In this document: positions 19,289 to 29,398 of the stretch, piece by piece
Layout of the letters: each line of letters opens with the position of its first letter
How positions within the stretch are numbered: the stretch's first letter is position 1
Source of the DNA: Saccharomycopsis malanga
Taxonomy: Eukaryota; Ascomycota; Saccharomycetes; Ascoideales; Saccharomycopsidaceae
Assembly: GCA_004014935.1 (NCBI GenBank)
Contig: CP025321.1
Coordinates: 1-64,000, forward strand
Reading direction: 5' to 3'
DNA length: 64,000 nt
Position numbers and translations under genes: made by a program
Notes under the pieces: model-generated
What the model was told of the DNA's origin: nothing
Seen by the model: only the letters and a program-made list of their open reading frames with translations
Databases searched by the model: none

Positions 19289-20103
19289 TTATCGTTTATT
19301 ACAGTAATCAAGATTTTTTTTGTTCACCTTCGAAAACTCGCATCATTGAAGCGGCTGTTACGGTCGCTTGTAATGATCCATGCTGAGTTATCTACTCTTG
19401 TTCTATCGCCTATCTTTTACAAACAAATTAAACTTGGATTTTCCGTTGATTGCTGGATTTTGCAGCTTGGTTTCTCTGTATTTTGTTCTACTTATATATA
19501 CTGTACTGTTAGTATTTTATTTTTTTCAATAATAACAAACTCTTTGCTGTTTTTGATGAAAATGATTCAATGTAAAACATGTTTTGGATGGGTTGTAATA
19601 AAGGCCTTCTTTTTCTATTATGATGAGCATAAGTTGATGTTGTTAATGAATTCAAAATTTTGAATGCGTGTTGGGAATATTCAATAATAATATCTTATAT
19701 TTTAAGCATATCAGTTTCGTATATACGTGGTATGTCAAAAGGGTGTTGGTAAAATTCAACCATGTCCCGGTCATTATATATAAACGCTAGAAATATTTGA
19801 GGGGTTTTTTTGTTTTTAAACCATTTGTATCAAAATTATCAAAAATTTGTATTGAACTAATCAAAAAGCTTGCTTCTCTTCTAATGTCTGAGGAATTTAT
19901 TTGTTGTCAACCAGTCTCCTCAAATGTTCTGATTGGAAAAACTTTTTTTCATCGGATAATCAATATAAAAAACTCAATTAGGTGAAATAATTTATTTGTA
20001 TGAAAAGTGCAATTCATTAAATACACTACGCAAACTACAACTGCACTAATCTGCTTTAAGAATTATTCAAATTCCATATACGTAAATTGAAAGATCTATA
20101 ATA
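19289..20103. other. Convergent intergenic region with a SINE fragment
   Basis: 0.8 kb between the convergent ATG33-like and TRS33 genes. It holds repeat fragment E (19684-19773). A 105-codon frame near 19346 opens at TTG and has no recognisable content. Confidence 0.4.
19684..19773 (-). mobile_element. SINE-like repeat, fragment E (3' end)
   Basis: The minus strand carries only the last ~90 bases of the body: GACATGGTTGAATTTTACCA, the CGTATATACG palindrome, CGAAACTGATATG and a 3' end AAATATAAGATATTATTATT. It lacks the tRNA-like head, consistent with 5' truncation during insertion or later decay. Confidence 0.6.
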
Positions 20104-20808
20104 CTAGCTTTGAATATTTGTTTGTATGTTGAAAGAGACAGTTGGTAAAGTAGTTATTTCTGCCAGGATGGATGAATCAATACCCAAGCTAGATAATATA
20201 CCTCTTATTATTCCGCTAGGAAACCATAAATATACTTTGGCTTTTTCAATCGTGCTTTCTTCCCCCTTAGCACTATCCATATTTTGTATACCTTTGAAAT
20301 TATTATCAATCAAGACAAATGCACCTCTATGGTTTGTTCTCAAGTTATCCATCTGTTTGCCATACAAGTTTTTCCAAATGTCTCTACAGATAAACTTCAT
20401 AATGTTTAGTATATCTATGTTTAGTTTCAAATTTTGGCGATTAATTCCATTTGCAACCTCATCGTTATTGAGCTTATAATTTAACAACTCCCCGATACGC
20501 AATCCAATGTTGTATCCATAACTCTCTATTCTATAAATCACATCTTCATTATTTAAATTGGCACTATTTTCAATCAACCCTATGCCACCTGGTCTTTCCT
20601 CTCCATCAGAGCTATTGCTGCTTACATTATTGCTATTATCAGACTCAATATTTAACTTTTTTATTGAGTCCCCACTCTCAAAGCTCTCCTCTTTTGTTAT
20701 GACATTTTCATTTGCTATATCTTTACTAACTCTGATGGCTAAAGGAACCATCTCTATAAGCAAAAGATCCAAGCATGTAGCATTGACGTCTGTTATTAAG
20801 CTGGTCAT
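20104..20808 (-). CDS. TRS33: TRAPP complex subunit Trs33
   Basis: 234 codons from ATG. The Bet3-fold words are clear: YGYNIGLRIGELLNYKL, LNIMKFICRDIWKNLYGKQ, DNLRTNHRGAFVLIDNNF and YLWFPSGIIRGILSSLGID followed by PTVSFN near the C-terminus. Residues about 38-80 form a low-complexity Asn/Ser/Glu insert between the first helix and the core. Trs33 is a small core subunit of TRAPP, a GEF for Ypt1/Ypt31-type Rabs at the Golgi. Length is a little under the 268 residues in S. cerevisiae. Confidence 0.95.
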   Translation of the reverse strand: MTSLITDVNATCLDLLLIEMVPLAIRVSKDIANENVITKEESFESGDSIKKLNIESDNSNNVSSNSSDGEERPGGIGLIENSANLNNEDVIYRIESYGYNIGLRIGELLNYKLNNDEVANGINRQNLKLNIDILNIMKFICRDIWKNLYGKQMDNLRTNHRGAFVLIDNNFKGIQNMDSAKGEESTIEKAKVYLWFPSGIIRGILSSLGIDSSILAEITTLPTVSFNIQTNIQS

Positions 20809-21627
20809 TCTGTATAAATGTATATGCTAAAATACTTTAGTATCCAAACGTTCTTGATTATTATTCTCTTAAGGTTTATAACGGAATAGATCAAATATTC
20901 ACTATATTAGGCACATTATAGTATCGCCAAAACTTGATGCGCTGGAGTTCAGTCGCAACGCTCGTAACTTCATTAGACAATAATCTTATATTTCAAGCCT
21001 AGCACATTGCCTTAAACCTGTTGGAATAATATAAATGTTTATGAGAGTGAACATTGGTGCCATCAAATTCTGAATACTATTGTATAAGGTCTGCGTCTGT
21101 ATGGAAAATAAGTAAAGCTACTTTAAAGAAAGCGTGATTTTCCTCAGTATTTCGAGATTTTAGTTATCACAATTTAGAAAGTGATTTATATCTTTTTGAA
21201 AATAAGACTTTGTATATACTAAAAGTCGTGCTGCGTCAGGACTTAGTGTAGGTTTTTATAAAAAGATGAACAATTTTAAAAGATATAATAAACAAAAGTA
21301 GATTGTAATGCTTTATCATTCCGATTACTCTCTATTTACATCTCCTATTTAACAGATATAACTTTATAAAAACACAAATCAACCATTTTTTTTATAGAGA
21401 AGCGGTTATGTATAGTTATATAAATACCAAGGACAACAAAAAAGATCAATAATGAACAAGGCTATATATCATTCGCAGCAAATAACAGGCAGAAAAGAAT
21501 ATACGGAAATAGCAGAAACTTTAATAAAAACAAAAATATACACTTTACGAAAAATTAAAATCTTTCAAAAAATACAATCATAATGAAAACTGAAACAGGG
21601 AGATTTTTTGAAACCCTAATCGAAGAA
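20809..21627. other. Intergenic region with a short SINE remnant
   Basis: 0.8 kb holding the TRS33 promoter and the 3' side of the mannosidase gene. A ~35-bp remnant of the repeat family (TAATCTTATATTTCAAGCCT and flank) is at 20979-21013. Nothing else seen. Confidence 0.35.
20979..21013 (-). mobile_element. SINE-like repeat, short remnant H
   Basis: Minus strand: AATGTGCTAGGCTTGAAATATAAGATTAT matches the last ~30 bases of the family (GCTGGGCTCGAAATATAAGATATTAT). It is too short to be certain by itself, but it matches exactly the 3' word shared by the other copies. Confidence 0.4.
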
Positions 21628-24135
21628 TTAGGCCAGTGTCTTCATATCCCTTTTAAAAGGATGCGCTTCGGTATTGAAGACGTACTCATCCAAACTCCAT
21701 ACATCCTTATCTTCAAACAACAAATAGTAGTATTTCAATGTTTCGGCAAACCAGAAACTTTCCAAACTATTTTTCTTGTTGTCTTTATTGAGTGTACCGG
21801 ACGACAGATACAAGTGGGAAACATCTTTTAATGCTGCGAAGCCATCTTTGAAACTGGTATGTTTGATGGTGTTTTCAAACAACTTCCATCCTTTTTCCCT
21901 CCACTCCAAATCGCCAGTGATTCTGTACATGTAAAAGACAGACTCGATAAGTTCAGGACGCAAGATGAATTTTCCAGCAATGTTATTGGTCCACAATGGT
22001 ATATCGTAGTTATGATTGACTGGCCAATGGATATCGCCTTTAGTGGTTCTCAAAAGTTGTTCTCTAGGAATGTCGGAGTCCGTAGTTTCGAATTTAACTT
22101 CGAAAGATGGTTTACTTTTAGGTGGGAATTTTTTCACTTTAGTCTTGTCGAAATTCGCGCTTCCGATAGCATTGGCAAAATGAGCAAAATTCTGTTTATT
22201 TACATTCAAATGTTTCTCAACTTTGCTATAGCTTATAGCTTCCCCTTCCATGTCCTCTTCCTCTTGCATTTTCGAATCTTTAGAGTCTGGAGTGTTGAAG
22301 GCAATTCCTTTCAACAAATCAGCATCTGTTTTGAAATCTTTTGCTGATTTATCTTCAGTAGCCACTCTAATTTTTTTGATTCTGTCTTTTATATCAAATT
22401 GACATTCTGGGTCATCTTCAGTAGTACCTTCCGGACACCGTTCAACAATGAGCCATTCTGGCATCAATTCCATCAATTCGTATATTTTGTAACAACCATT
22501 AGTAATCTGTTTAGCAACCTTTAGATTCTCTTCTGCTTCCTTCTCGTTAGCACTATTTACTCTGGACGCTAACCCAAACATTCCTCCAGCAAAACAACTT
22601 AGGTGTGTGATCCATGTTTTTTGTTTGATGTCTGTGCGGCCACCTTGGTAAGATTGTAACTCTGACAAAAATACCACGTCGTCTGGATCTGTCTTTAAAT
22701 GGGGTACAGTGTTAGACTCAGTGACTAGGATAGACGGCAATTTAGCTTTAAAGAAAAGGTATTGCTTGATTTTGGTGCTGGCAATATTGAACAAACTCAA
22801 ATATTGCTTTACAGATCCATTCAACAAATGATACTGTTTTATCAAGTATTCATAGTACGAGTCTGCCAAACCACCAAGAGTATAAACTTGGGTAGGCGAA
22901 TACAGAGGATGTATCCCAGTGAGTCTACATAGAGCAGGTGCGGAATTGAACAAGGCTTCGATAAATTTTGGAGTTTCCTTTTTTCTTTCTGCTTCCTCTT
23001 TTGCTGCTTTTTCATCTCTGACAATTTCACAGCCTGAAATATCCATATGAGTTGGCAACAACCCGTTCAATTTGAAATGCGATGCCAATTCCTTTTCTCT
23101 CGCAATAAACTCTTCAACTTGATTAGTAATTTTTTGCACGTAGTGGAAATATGTATTATTACCAGTAATCTGTGCTAATCTTGTATACTCCAATAACAAT
23201 GTACCAAACTCTGCTGTGGAACCTGATTTTGAAGCAAATTTCGGTCTAGCAGCGTCTTCCTCCGCCCATCTATAGTATAAAAGTGGCATGTTATTAGGAG
23301 TGTCAAAAATCCCAATCAACATGTCCCCACATTCTATGGACTTGTCGAGCAAAATTTTTTCGCCAGAAACATCATAAGCAGAAATCAAGCCTCCCAAAGC
23401 TCTGATGACTGTTTCAAATACAGGAATATACTCTCTTGGTGACCTGCGGAAGTTTATCTTGGCCACTTTGTCTACAGCAAACAGAAACTCTTCCGTCAAG
23501 CCCATCAAATGTAAAGTGTCTAATGTATCAAGCAACGTGATAGACCACCCCACAAATGGATCTTTTCCTTTATTGGTAAGTGGTAAAATCTCGTCATGGT
23601 CAATAGCATACTTTCTATAGTTTGTCCAGCTTTTCATGAAAGCCAGTTTGATTTTGTCCAATTTTTCACGGTCTGCTACCCCATGGTTTTCTTCAAACAC
23701 ATCCGACTGAACTTGCTTGTACCGTTTCTCACTGTAATCCACTGTTGGTAAACTGTACATATTTGTTTCGTCTGTTTTGAATACAAACTGTCTAGGCAAA
23801 GACACGGAAGGTTTTTTCAGTGGAGTGTATCCATCATCATCTCTAGATTTCCCGTCATCAACATTCAACATTGGCAATTGTTTGTTCAGTCCCAACCTCT
23901 CGGGTTCTGGAATTGGATCCACTTTTTGCGGTTCAGAAACATTTTCATCAAGCCCACCAACTGTGCCAATTTGACTATCATCAACCACGATGGGGCTCTG
24001 TTGCAATTTTTGACGTAATGCCAAATGTTGACTGTTCTGGTACGTGAAGTAGAATATGAACACTATAAACAAGGAAACAAACACCAAAAACTTGTGTTTT
24101 CTAAATTTAACTTTGCAATACGAACTAAACGCCAT
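21628..24135 (-). CDS. MNL2: GH47 alpha-mannosidase-like protein, MNL2 type
   Basis: 835 codons. The frame extends three codons to a GTG, but the ATG at 24135 is chosen (MAFSSYCKVKFRK). Residues about 15-32 form a signal anchor (FLVFVSLFIVFIFYF), giving type II ER/Golgi topology. GH47 motifs run through the lumenal part: DPFVGWSITLLDTLDTLHLMG, FETVIRALGG, KSGSTAEFGTLLLEYTRLAQITG, LRPELIESVFYMYRITGD and the C-terminal calcium-site word NTEAHP. A charged insert with SKDSKMQEEEDMEGE interrupts the domain. The length and long inserts fit Mnl2 (about 849 residues), implicated in ER quality control of glycoproteins, better than the ~549-residue Mns1. Confidence 0.88.
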   Translation of the reverse strand: MAFSSYCKVKFRKHKFLVFVSLFIVFIFYFTYQNSQHLALRQKLQQSPIVVDDSQIGTVGGLDENVSEPQKVDPIPEPERLGLNKQLPMLNVDDGKSRDDDGYTPLKKPSVSLPRQFVFKTDETNMYSLPTVDYSEKRYKQVQSDVFEENHGVADREKLDKIKLAFMKSWTNYRKYAIDHDEILPLTNKGKDPFVGWSITLLDTLDTLHLMGLTEEFLFAVDKVAKINFRRSPREYIPVFETVIRALGGLISAYDVSGEKILLDKSIECGDMLIGIFDTPNNMPLLYYRWAEEDAARPKFASKSGSTAEFGTLLLEYTRLAQITGNNTYFHYVQKITNQVEEFIAREKELASHFKLNGLLPTHMDISGCEIVRDEKAAKEEAERKKETPKFIEALFNSAPALCRLTGIHPLYSPTQVYTLGGLADSYYEYLIKQYHLLNGSVKQYLSLFNIASTKIKQYLFFKAKLPSILVTESNTVPHLKTDPDDVVFLSELQSYQGGRTDIKQKTWITHLSCFAGGMFGLASRVNSANEKEAEENLKVAKQITNGCYKIYELMELMPEWLIVERCPEGTTEDDPECQFDIKDRIKKIRVATEDKSAKDFKTDADLLKGIAFNTPDSKDSKMQEEEDMEGEAISYSKVEKHLNVNKQNFAHFANAIGSANFDKTKVKKFPPKSKPSFEVKFETTDSDIPREQLLRTTKGDIHWPVNHNYDIPLWTNNIAGKFILRPELIESVFYMYRITGDLEWREKGWKLFENTIKHTSFKDGFAALKDVSHLYLSSGTLNKDNKKNSLESFWFAETLKYYYLLFEDKDVWSLDEYVFNTEAHPFKRDMKTLA

Positions 24136-24263
24136 CGTGCCCACTCAATTCTACCTCTTAAACACCGTCTTCTGAAAAGAATAAATGTGAATAGCCCCCT
24201 TATATGTCAATATGCCCCAAGCAGCAATATTGGAGGCTATGCAGGTACATGCGCTCTTACGCA

Positions 24264-24306
24264 TTAATACGTGTATATCACACGCTTTGGAAAAAACACG
24301 TATTAA
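24264..24306. promoter_or_regulatory. 11-bp perfect inverted repeat in MNL2-SHS1 promoter
   Basis: TTAATACGTGT (24264-24274) and ACACGTATTAA (24296-24306) are perfect inverted copies separated by 21 bp, in the 270-bp divergent promoter. Each arm holds an ACGTG core, so bZIP or bHLH binding is possible. The spacing, two helical turns, would place the arms on the same DNA face. Role inferred. Confidence 0.4.
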
Positions 24307-24405
24307 CAAGTCTTAAAGGGGAGTGAAGAATTTGAATAAAGTAAGAATTGGTATTGTGAAGAAAGCCAGTATATAAGGAATATAGCCAAGTGCTAAAGAC
24401 CAGAA

Positions 24406-25929
24406 ATGAATTTTCTTTCGTCATCGGCGCTTCGCCGTAAAAAGGATACCAGACGTGGTATCAAGTTTACCATCATGTGTGTTGGACAGTCTGGTATTGG
24501 TAAATCTACATTTATCAATTCTCTTTTAGACACCAAGATCTTGCCACACAAATACGAGCCAATCGGCACAGCTGTAGATGAGCCTAAGATTGCGTCCTTC
24601 ACCACTATAGATGAATCTTCAACCATCAATGCTGCTATATTCCAGCGTGATTTCAATCCTAGTGTCGCAGATCAGCAACCGGGAATCGCCATTACTGAGA
24701 GCGAAGTTGAGATTTTGAACAAGGGAGATTACTCAAGAATCTTTTTGAATGTTATAGATACCCCTGGATTTGGTGACAACATCAACAATGAGGTTTGTTT
24801 TGCCGAGATCATTGATTATTTGAAGCAGCAGTTTGATTTGGTGTTGGCAGAGGAAACCAAGTTTAAAAGAAACCCAAAGTTCAAAGACACAAGAGTTCAT
24901 GTTTGTTTATATTTTATTACTCCAACCGGCCATGGTTTAAGAGAGCTTGATGTAGAGATTATCAAAAAGTTGTCCAAATATGTGAATATTATTCCTGTGA
25001 TTGGTAGAGCCGATTCTTTCACCAAAGAAGAGCTTGCTCAGTTCAAACAAAACATTTTACATGATATTGAAAAATTCAATGTCCCCGTGTTCCAGTTTAC
25101 ATACGATAGTGATGATGAAGATGATAGAAGACTGAGCGAGGATGGTGATGATGACGATTACTCCAAGGAAAACAAATATTTGCAATCAATGCAACCGTTT
25201 GCTGTGATTGCCTCCGAAGAGGAGTTTGAAGTAGACGGTGAAATAGTAAGAGGTAGACAATATCCTTGGGGTTTTATTGATATCACTAATCCTGAATATT
25301 CTGACTTTAACTTGTTGAAGAACGTTCTATTGAACACACATCTTCAAGATTTGAAGGATTTAACTCATGACTATCTTTACGAAAACTACAGAACCGAAAA
25401 ATTGAAGGCTGTGAACGGTATTTCTTCTTATGACGAGCCATCTGACTCTCCACAGCTTAGTATACAAGGCAAAAAAGAATTCTTGGGCTCTAGAGACTCA
25501 TATGTGCCAGAACCACCTTCTTTATCTAACCTTAGTGCGTTGGCTAATATCAAAGACTCTATGATAATTGAAGAACAGAACGAAAAAGATTTTGCCGACA
25601 TCTTGAACGGTATTCAATTAAGAACCAAACCTTCTGAATCCATACTCAGTCAGGATGGTGCATCCTCTTCAAAGTCAATAGATTCCAAAAACAGATCACA
25701 ATTGAGATTGTTGTCAGAAACTGTTCCTTACGCTTTGAAACAAGAACAAATCCAACAACGCAAACAGAAATTGGCTGACTTGGAGGCTAAATCCGCTAGA
25801 GAATTGAAATTGAAAGAACAAGCATTGGAGAAGAAAGCTTTAGAATTGAGATTGAGAGAACAGGAGTTGGCTGCTAAAATGAGCGAATTAGGGCTCTCTA
25901 GTAATGCTAGTCTAAAAACTGAGGATTGA
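24406..25929 (+). CDS. SHS1: Septin Shs1/Sep7
   Basis: 507 codons from ATG, against about 551 in S. cerevisiae. The basic stretch RRKKDTRR precedes the P-loop GQSGIGKS (residues 27-34). The G3 region is NVIDTPGFGDN, and the G4 position reads IGRADS. Septin-unique words follow, such as QYPWGFIDITNPEYSDF and LQDLKDLTHDYLYENYR. The C-terminus (about 440-500) is a coiled coil rich in KQ, LE and RE. The words VNIIPVIGRADS and FNVPVFQF resemble Shs1 more than Cdc11. A long acidic insert (DSDDEDDRRLSEDGDDDD) lies after the G4 region. The protein caps septin rods at the bud neck. Confidence 0.9.
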   Translation: MNFLSSSALRRKKDTRRGIKFTIMCVGQSGIGKSTFINSLLDTKILPHKYEPIGTAVDEPKIASFTTIDESSTINAAIFQRDFNPSVADQQPGIAITESEVEILNKGDYSRIFLNVIDTPGFGDNINNEVCFAEIIDYLKQQFDLVLAEETKFKRNPKFKDTRVHVCLYFITPTGHGLRELDVEIIKKLSKYVNIIPVIGRADSFTKEELAQFKQNILHDIEKFNVPVFQFTYDSDDEDDRRLSEDGDDDDYSKENKYLQSMQPFAVIASEEEFEVDGEIVRGRQYPWGFIDITNPEYSDFNLLKNVLLNTHLQDLKDLTHDYLYENYRTEKLKAVNGISSYDEPSDSPQLSIQGKKEFLGSRDSYVPEPPSLSNLSALANIKDSMIIEEQNEKDFADILNGIQLRTKPSESILSQDGASSSKSIDSKNRSQLRLLSETVPYALKQEQIQQRKQKLADLEAKSARELKLKEQALEKKALELRLREQELAAKMSELGLSSNASLKTED

Positions 25930-26511
25930 ATTTTAACGTGGAAGCTCCTCAAATTTCTTGTTTTTAAATTGTTTATTCATTATTACTCGCTGTTTTTTTT
26001 TTTTGGGTTACCTTTGTCCTATTTACTAAAAGGTTTGTTGTTTTTTAGCTACTCGTTATCATCTTGTATAATGCTTTATTCCATTGGTTTTTCTTACACC
26101 TGCTGATTTATTTATTTGTTTGTTTTGTTGTCTTGATTTGTTGCACTTCAATTGCTCAACTCAGCTTTTTTTGCTGTTATACATTTTACTATTGCACAGC
26201 TGTTCCACTGCTTTATACCAGCTTCCATAAATAGACTTCGCCTTTTTGGAGTTTGTAATTTTGTAAAAAACTATTGTAGTTGATAATTTCTCTCTAAACA
26301 ATTATAACTATGTATTTTGAATGAGTAGCACTGGATAGTATTGCCCGAGTTCAAGTTGAATATCTGTAGCTTCGTTATTATAATGTCTTTTCGAGAAGGT
26401 CTCCTTTATCTACTCAAGATTAGTCACTATACACTAACAACTTTACATTTATGTTCAAGGAAAATGGTTAAAAACCATTGAGGTTTCGAAAGGGATCTAT
26501 TGTGTAGTACG

Positions 26512-26584
26512 CACTGGATTTTACCAGTTCTCTTTAAATATGGCGCGTATATATGCAATTGAGCTCGAAACATAACATTATTAA
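26512..26584 (+). mobile_element. SINE-like repeat, fragment F (3' end)
   Basis: Plus strand: ACTGGATTTTACCAGTTCTC, then GGCGCGTATATATGCAATTG and GAGCTCGAAACATAACATTA, matching the end of the family body with several substitutions. The head is missing. Confidence 0.55.
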
Positions 26585-26646
26585 ATTATCTTTAATGCAA
26601 ACAACCTTAAAGCACCAAGGTCAATTCCTGCTAGTTTCACAATTAT

Positions 26647-26649
<3 letters not shown>

Positions 26650-26677
<28 letters not shown>
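26650..26677. repeat. T28 homopolymer
   Basis: An uninterrupted run of 28 T. It lies downstream of fragment F but in the orientation opposite to an A tail of that fragment. The exact length may be uncertain in any assembly. Confidence 0.8.
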
Positions 26678-26680
<3 letters not shown>

Positions 26681-27284
26681 TGTTTTTCTGTCCAATATCT
26701 CAAAAACTGACCCATTTCTTTGAGCACTTGATGAGCCATGGCAACCAGGTATAGATCATGTTTTTTTATGTTTCTCCTATCTGAAATCACCTCAAAATTT
26801 GCTACTTACATTTGTAGTGTTTATATGTTCAGCAGCACTACCAAATAGAAAAATATTTTGAATTTCCTACTTGGTAATTCCATCAAGTCATTACAAGTAA
26901 CAGTTACAAAAAAAAAATTATTATTCTATGTACTAAATGAAAAATATCAACATGCCGTGATAGTTAGAATCATGTCCTAACATTCAATAATTTCAATAGA
27001 TTTAAAATATTGTGAAAATTCAACTAATAAGCAAAAGCAATAAAAGTTGAGAAAAGAAGTGAAATTTACCATAGATTGGTGGATGTCAAAGTTGACAGCC
27101 CATGTAGAAAACAGAAAATCAACAATAAAAACTGAATCGTCATAGGACAAAAGTCCCTCAAAACCAGAAAAATGAAATAAAAAACCATCATTAGAAGTCA
27201 TCAAAGAAAAAAAAGCAAAATTATCCATAAAGAGAGCGAACTGCTATGAAGAGCAAAAAATGCTAATGAACAGGCAACAAACAA

Positions 27285-28868
27285 TTAGCACCAGTTATCA
27301 ACCTTGTTTCCAGCGGTGATAGAAGCACTCAACTTGCTTGGTCTGCTCACAGGTGTCCGATTGGTATTAATCTTGTTGAATTTGTCAGAGGTACCAGGCG
27401 TAAAAGGTTTAGCGGAAGGAACATTTAAGTTAAGTCCCTCAAAAGAGCCAATGAACTCGTAATCATCGAATTCATCCAAGTCGACCCAGGATATTTCGGA
27501 AGTTAAATTAGATCCATAAATATATGAGTTTTTGAAAGGCACCTTAGCAGCTTCTGTGGTATCCTTAGACTTGATGTCAATGCCGGTAGTGATACTGATT
27601 GGTTTTGAAGCGGAACCAGATGTATTAGGTTCATTGAGCTTCAAAATAGAGGTAGTAGGAGTGGAATCGATCAAAGAAGGTGGGATTGAAGGGAAATGTG
27701 TATCGGATAAGCCCAAAGCCAGGTCATTCAACCTTTTCAAGTTATCTGCAGAGATTTCCAAAGGAGAAGCACTATCCAACTTGGCAGGAAACTCATCGTC
27801 TGATGAATTAAAGTAATCTTCTTCAGTATTATGATCGAAAAGATTATTTTCATCAAGGTTTTCTTCAACAGCGTTAAGAAGTAATTCGTTTTCGTTTGCA
27901 AAAAGAGGAGAGGAAAGTGGTTCAAGTTTCTGCTGATTGTATTCTTCCAATTCCAACTCTTCATCAACAGTCAAACCATAACAGTAGTTGGTTTCCATAG
28001 AGGAGAGACAATCATCCAAACTTCTGTCTTGAGGAGCGATTTGCAATAAAGGTTGAACAATACACTCGAATCCAGTTTGAGAAAGGTTTGGATAAATGTC
28101 ATAGAAAATGTTCATATTAACTGAGCACCTGTCTTTACTCTTGTTGATGAAAGCACGGAAAAAAGGATCGTTGGTTTCACAACATTTAATAAATGGGGCA
28201 TTGCCGAAAAGGGTGTATAACAAGGTAATGCCAAAAGACCAGTAATCAGCATACAAACAATCATAATAAGTAGAATTGGTAGAGTCCTTGAAAACACATT
28301 CGGGCGCCATATATTTGTCGGTTCCGATTTCTGGTTCATTGCTGAAACGACAAGTAGAAGCTAAGCCCCAGTCAGCTAATTTGAATTTCAAATCCTTACT
28401 GACAAGAATGTTCTCTGGCTTGATATCACGATGAAATATACCTAAATCATGACATTGCTTGATGGCTGTTCCTAAATCCAAAGCAAAGTTTTTGAAAAGA
28501 AAAGAATTTTCATAAGGCTTTTCATGCTGAGTATCATTTGAATGAAGAAAGTCATACAAATCACCCAATTCACAGTACTCCAAAACTAAAAAGAAATGGT
28601 TCTTAGATTCAAAACTATCAAGCAATTGACAGACGTTGTCAACACCTTCAAGTTTAGAAAGAATAGATATTTCATGGTTGGCCACATCTTCAACTTGATC
28701 TATGGCTCTGTCCATAGCCTTGATGGCAACTTTATCACCAGTGACGGTATCGGTGGCAAGCGACACCTGGCCATAAGTGCCTGACTGAAGGTTCGATATC
28801 TTTCTGTAACGGTTTTTCAATAAGCCACCGTTCTCGTAGGCCTGAAACAGTATGTTTTCAACAGTCAT
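27285..28868 (-). CDS. Ser/Thr protein kinase, KSP1-like
   Basis: 527 codons from ATG. The kinase domain occupies about residues 20-310: glycine loop GTYGQV (30-35), VAIK with Lys50, HRDIKPEN with catalytic Asp148, and DWG (Asp166) in place of the usual DFG. The APE-like word is APECV, and DYWSFGITLLYTLFG marks the F helix. The remaining ~215 residues are Asn/Asp/Ser-rich and disordered-looking. The N-terminal words (YENGGLLKNRYRKI) and the DWG variant resemble the yeast Ksp1/Ran1-type group, involved in TORC1 signalling, filamentous growth and autophagy control. It is about half the length of S. cerevisiae Ksp1, so orthology is uncertain. Confidence 0.85.
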   Translation of the reverse strand: MTVENILFQAYENGGLLKNRYRKISNLQSGTYGQVSLATDTVTGDKVAIKAMDRAIDQVEDVANHEISILSKLEGVDNVCQLLDSFESKNHFFLVLEYCELGDLYDFLHSNDTQHEKPYENSFLFKNFALDLGTAIKQCHDLGIFHRDIKPENILVSKDLKFKLADWGLASTCRFSNEPEIGTDKYMAPECVFKDSTNSTYYDCLYADYWSFGITLLYTLFGNAPFIKCCETNDPFFRAFINKSKDRCSVNMNIFYDIYPNLSQTGFECIVQPLLQIAPQDRSLDDCLSSMETNYCYGLTVDEELELEEYNQQKLEPLSSPLFANENELLLNAVEENLDENNLFDHNTEEDYFNSSDDEFPAKLDSASPLEISADNLKRLNDLALGLSDTHFPSIPPSLIDSTPTTSILKLNEPNTSGSASKPISITTGIDIKSKDTTEAAKVPFKNSYIYGSNLTSEISWVDLDEFDDYEFIGSFEGLNLNVPSAKPFTPGTSDKFNKINTNRTPVSRPSKLSASITAGNKVDNWC

Positions 28869-29398
28869 AAGGAATGTAGAGAAAAGAAGGGGATGCCCCA
28901 GAGGGACTGAACAATGCTACTCAAAAGAGTTAACCCCGGAGGGAAATTAAAACCAAAAAGAAAAAAAAATGTAGACAGTTAACAACTGTTGAAAAAGTAG
29001 AAAATAGTTTGAGGATAGGTTGTGGAAGATTGGAGAGTGGAATTGTGAGTGAAAAAGCGATGGACGAGTAAATATATCAAGAGTGAAATAAGTGAAAATA
29101 GGGAGTCACTGTGTAAATAGCCGAGAGTGAGTGACGGAAATAAAGATAGTGTGATGGTAAATGACGGAGAGCGGCGATCTGAGATACGTAAGTTTCTATT
29201 GTCTACTGCCGTTGACTCATCGAACATTCCAGCACTTGGTTACGTAGCCACCGGTATTACAGCCGTTCCCGGACAGCAACGTTGGTTTGGAGACAGTGTA
29301 ATTTGTATAATGGGCCACCCATAAACACACTCACACACCCCCATAAAGTGTGGTTGGTATGGCAGTGATCCACACCCTCTAACTGCTTTCCAAAACTG
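28869..29398. other. Upstream region of the kinase gene
   Basis: A purine-rich plus strand lies next to the kinase start, then a more GC-rich stretch with ACACTCACACACCCCCATA near 29326-29345. Small frames here lack family features. It probably holds the kinase promoter. Confidence 0.35.

Larger units (their letters stand above)
25930..27284. other. Convergent intergenic region with SINE fragment and long T run
   Basis: 1.35 kb between SHS1 and the kinase gene, which are convergent. It has many T-rich runs, repeat fragment F (26512-26584) and a 28-nt T homopolymer at 26650-26677. An 83-codon frame at 26977-27228 (minus, ATG start) is Phe-rich and looks like chance in the kinase 3' region. 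Confidence 0.4.

Noticed and set aside
19346-19663. 105-codon frame downstream of the ATG33-like gene
   Set aside because: It starts at TTG, has no family features and lies in the 3' region of a well-supported gene.
26977-27228. 83-codon ATG frame 3' of the kinase gene
   Set aside because: Phe/Ser-rich composition in AT-rich 3' DNA with no recognisable domain; probably chance.
29127-29324. 65-codon frame upstream of the kinase gene
   Set aside because: No family features and overlaps the presumed kinase 5' UTR and promoter.
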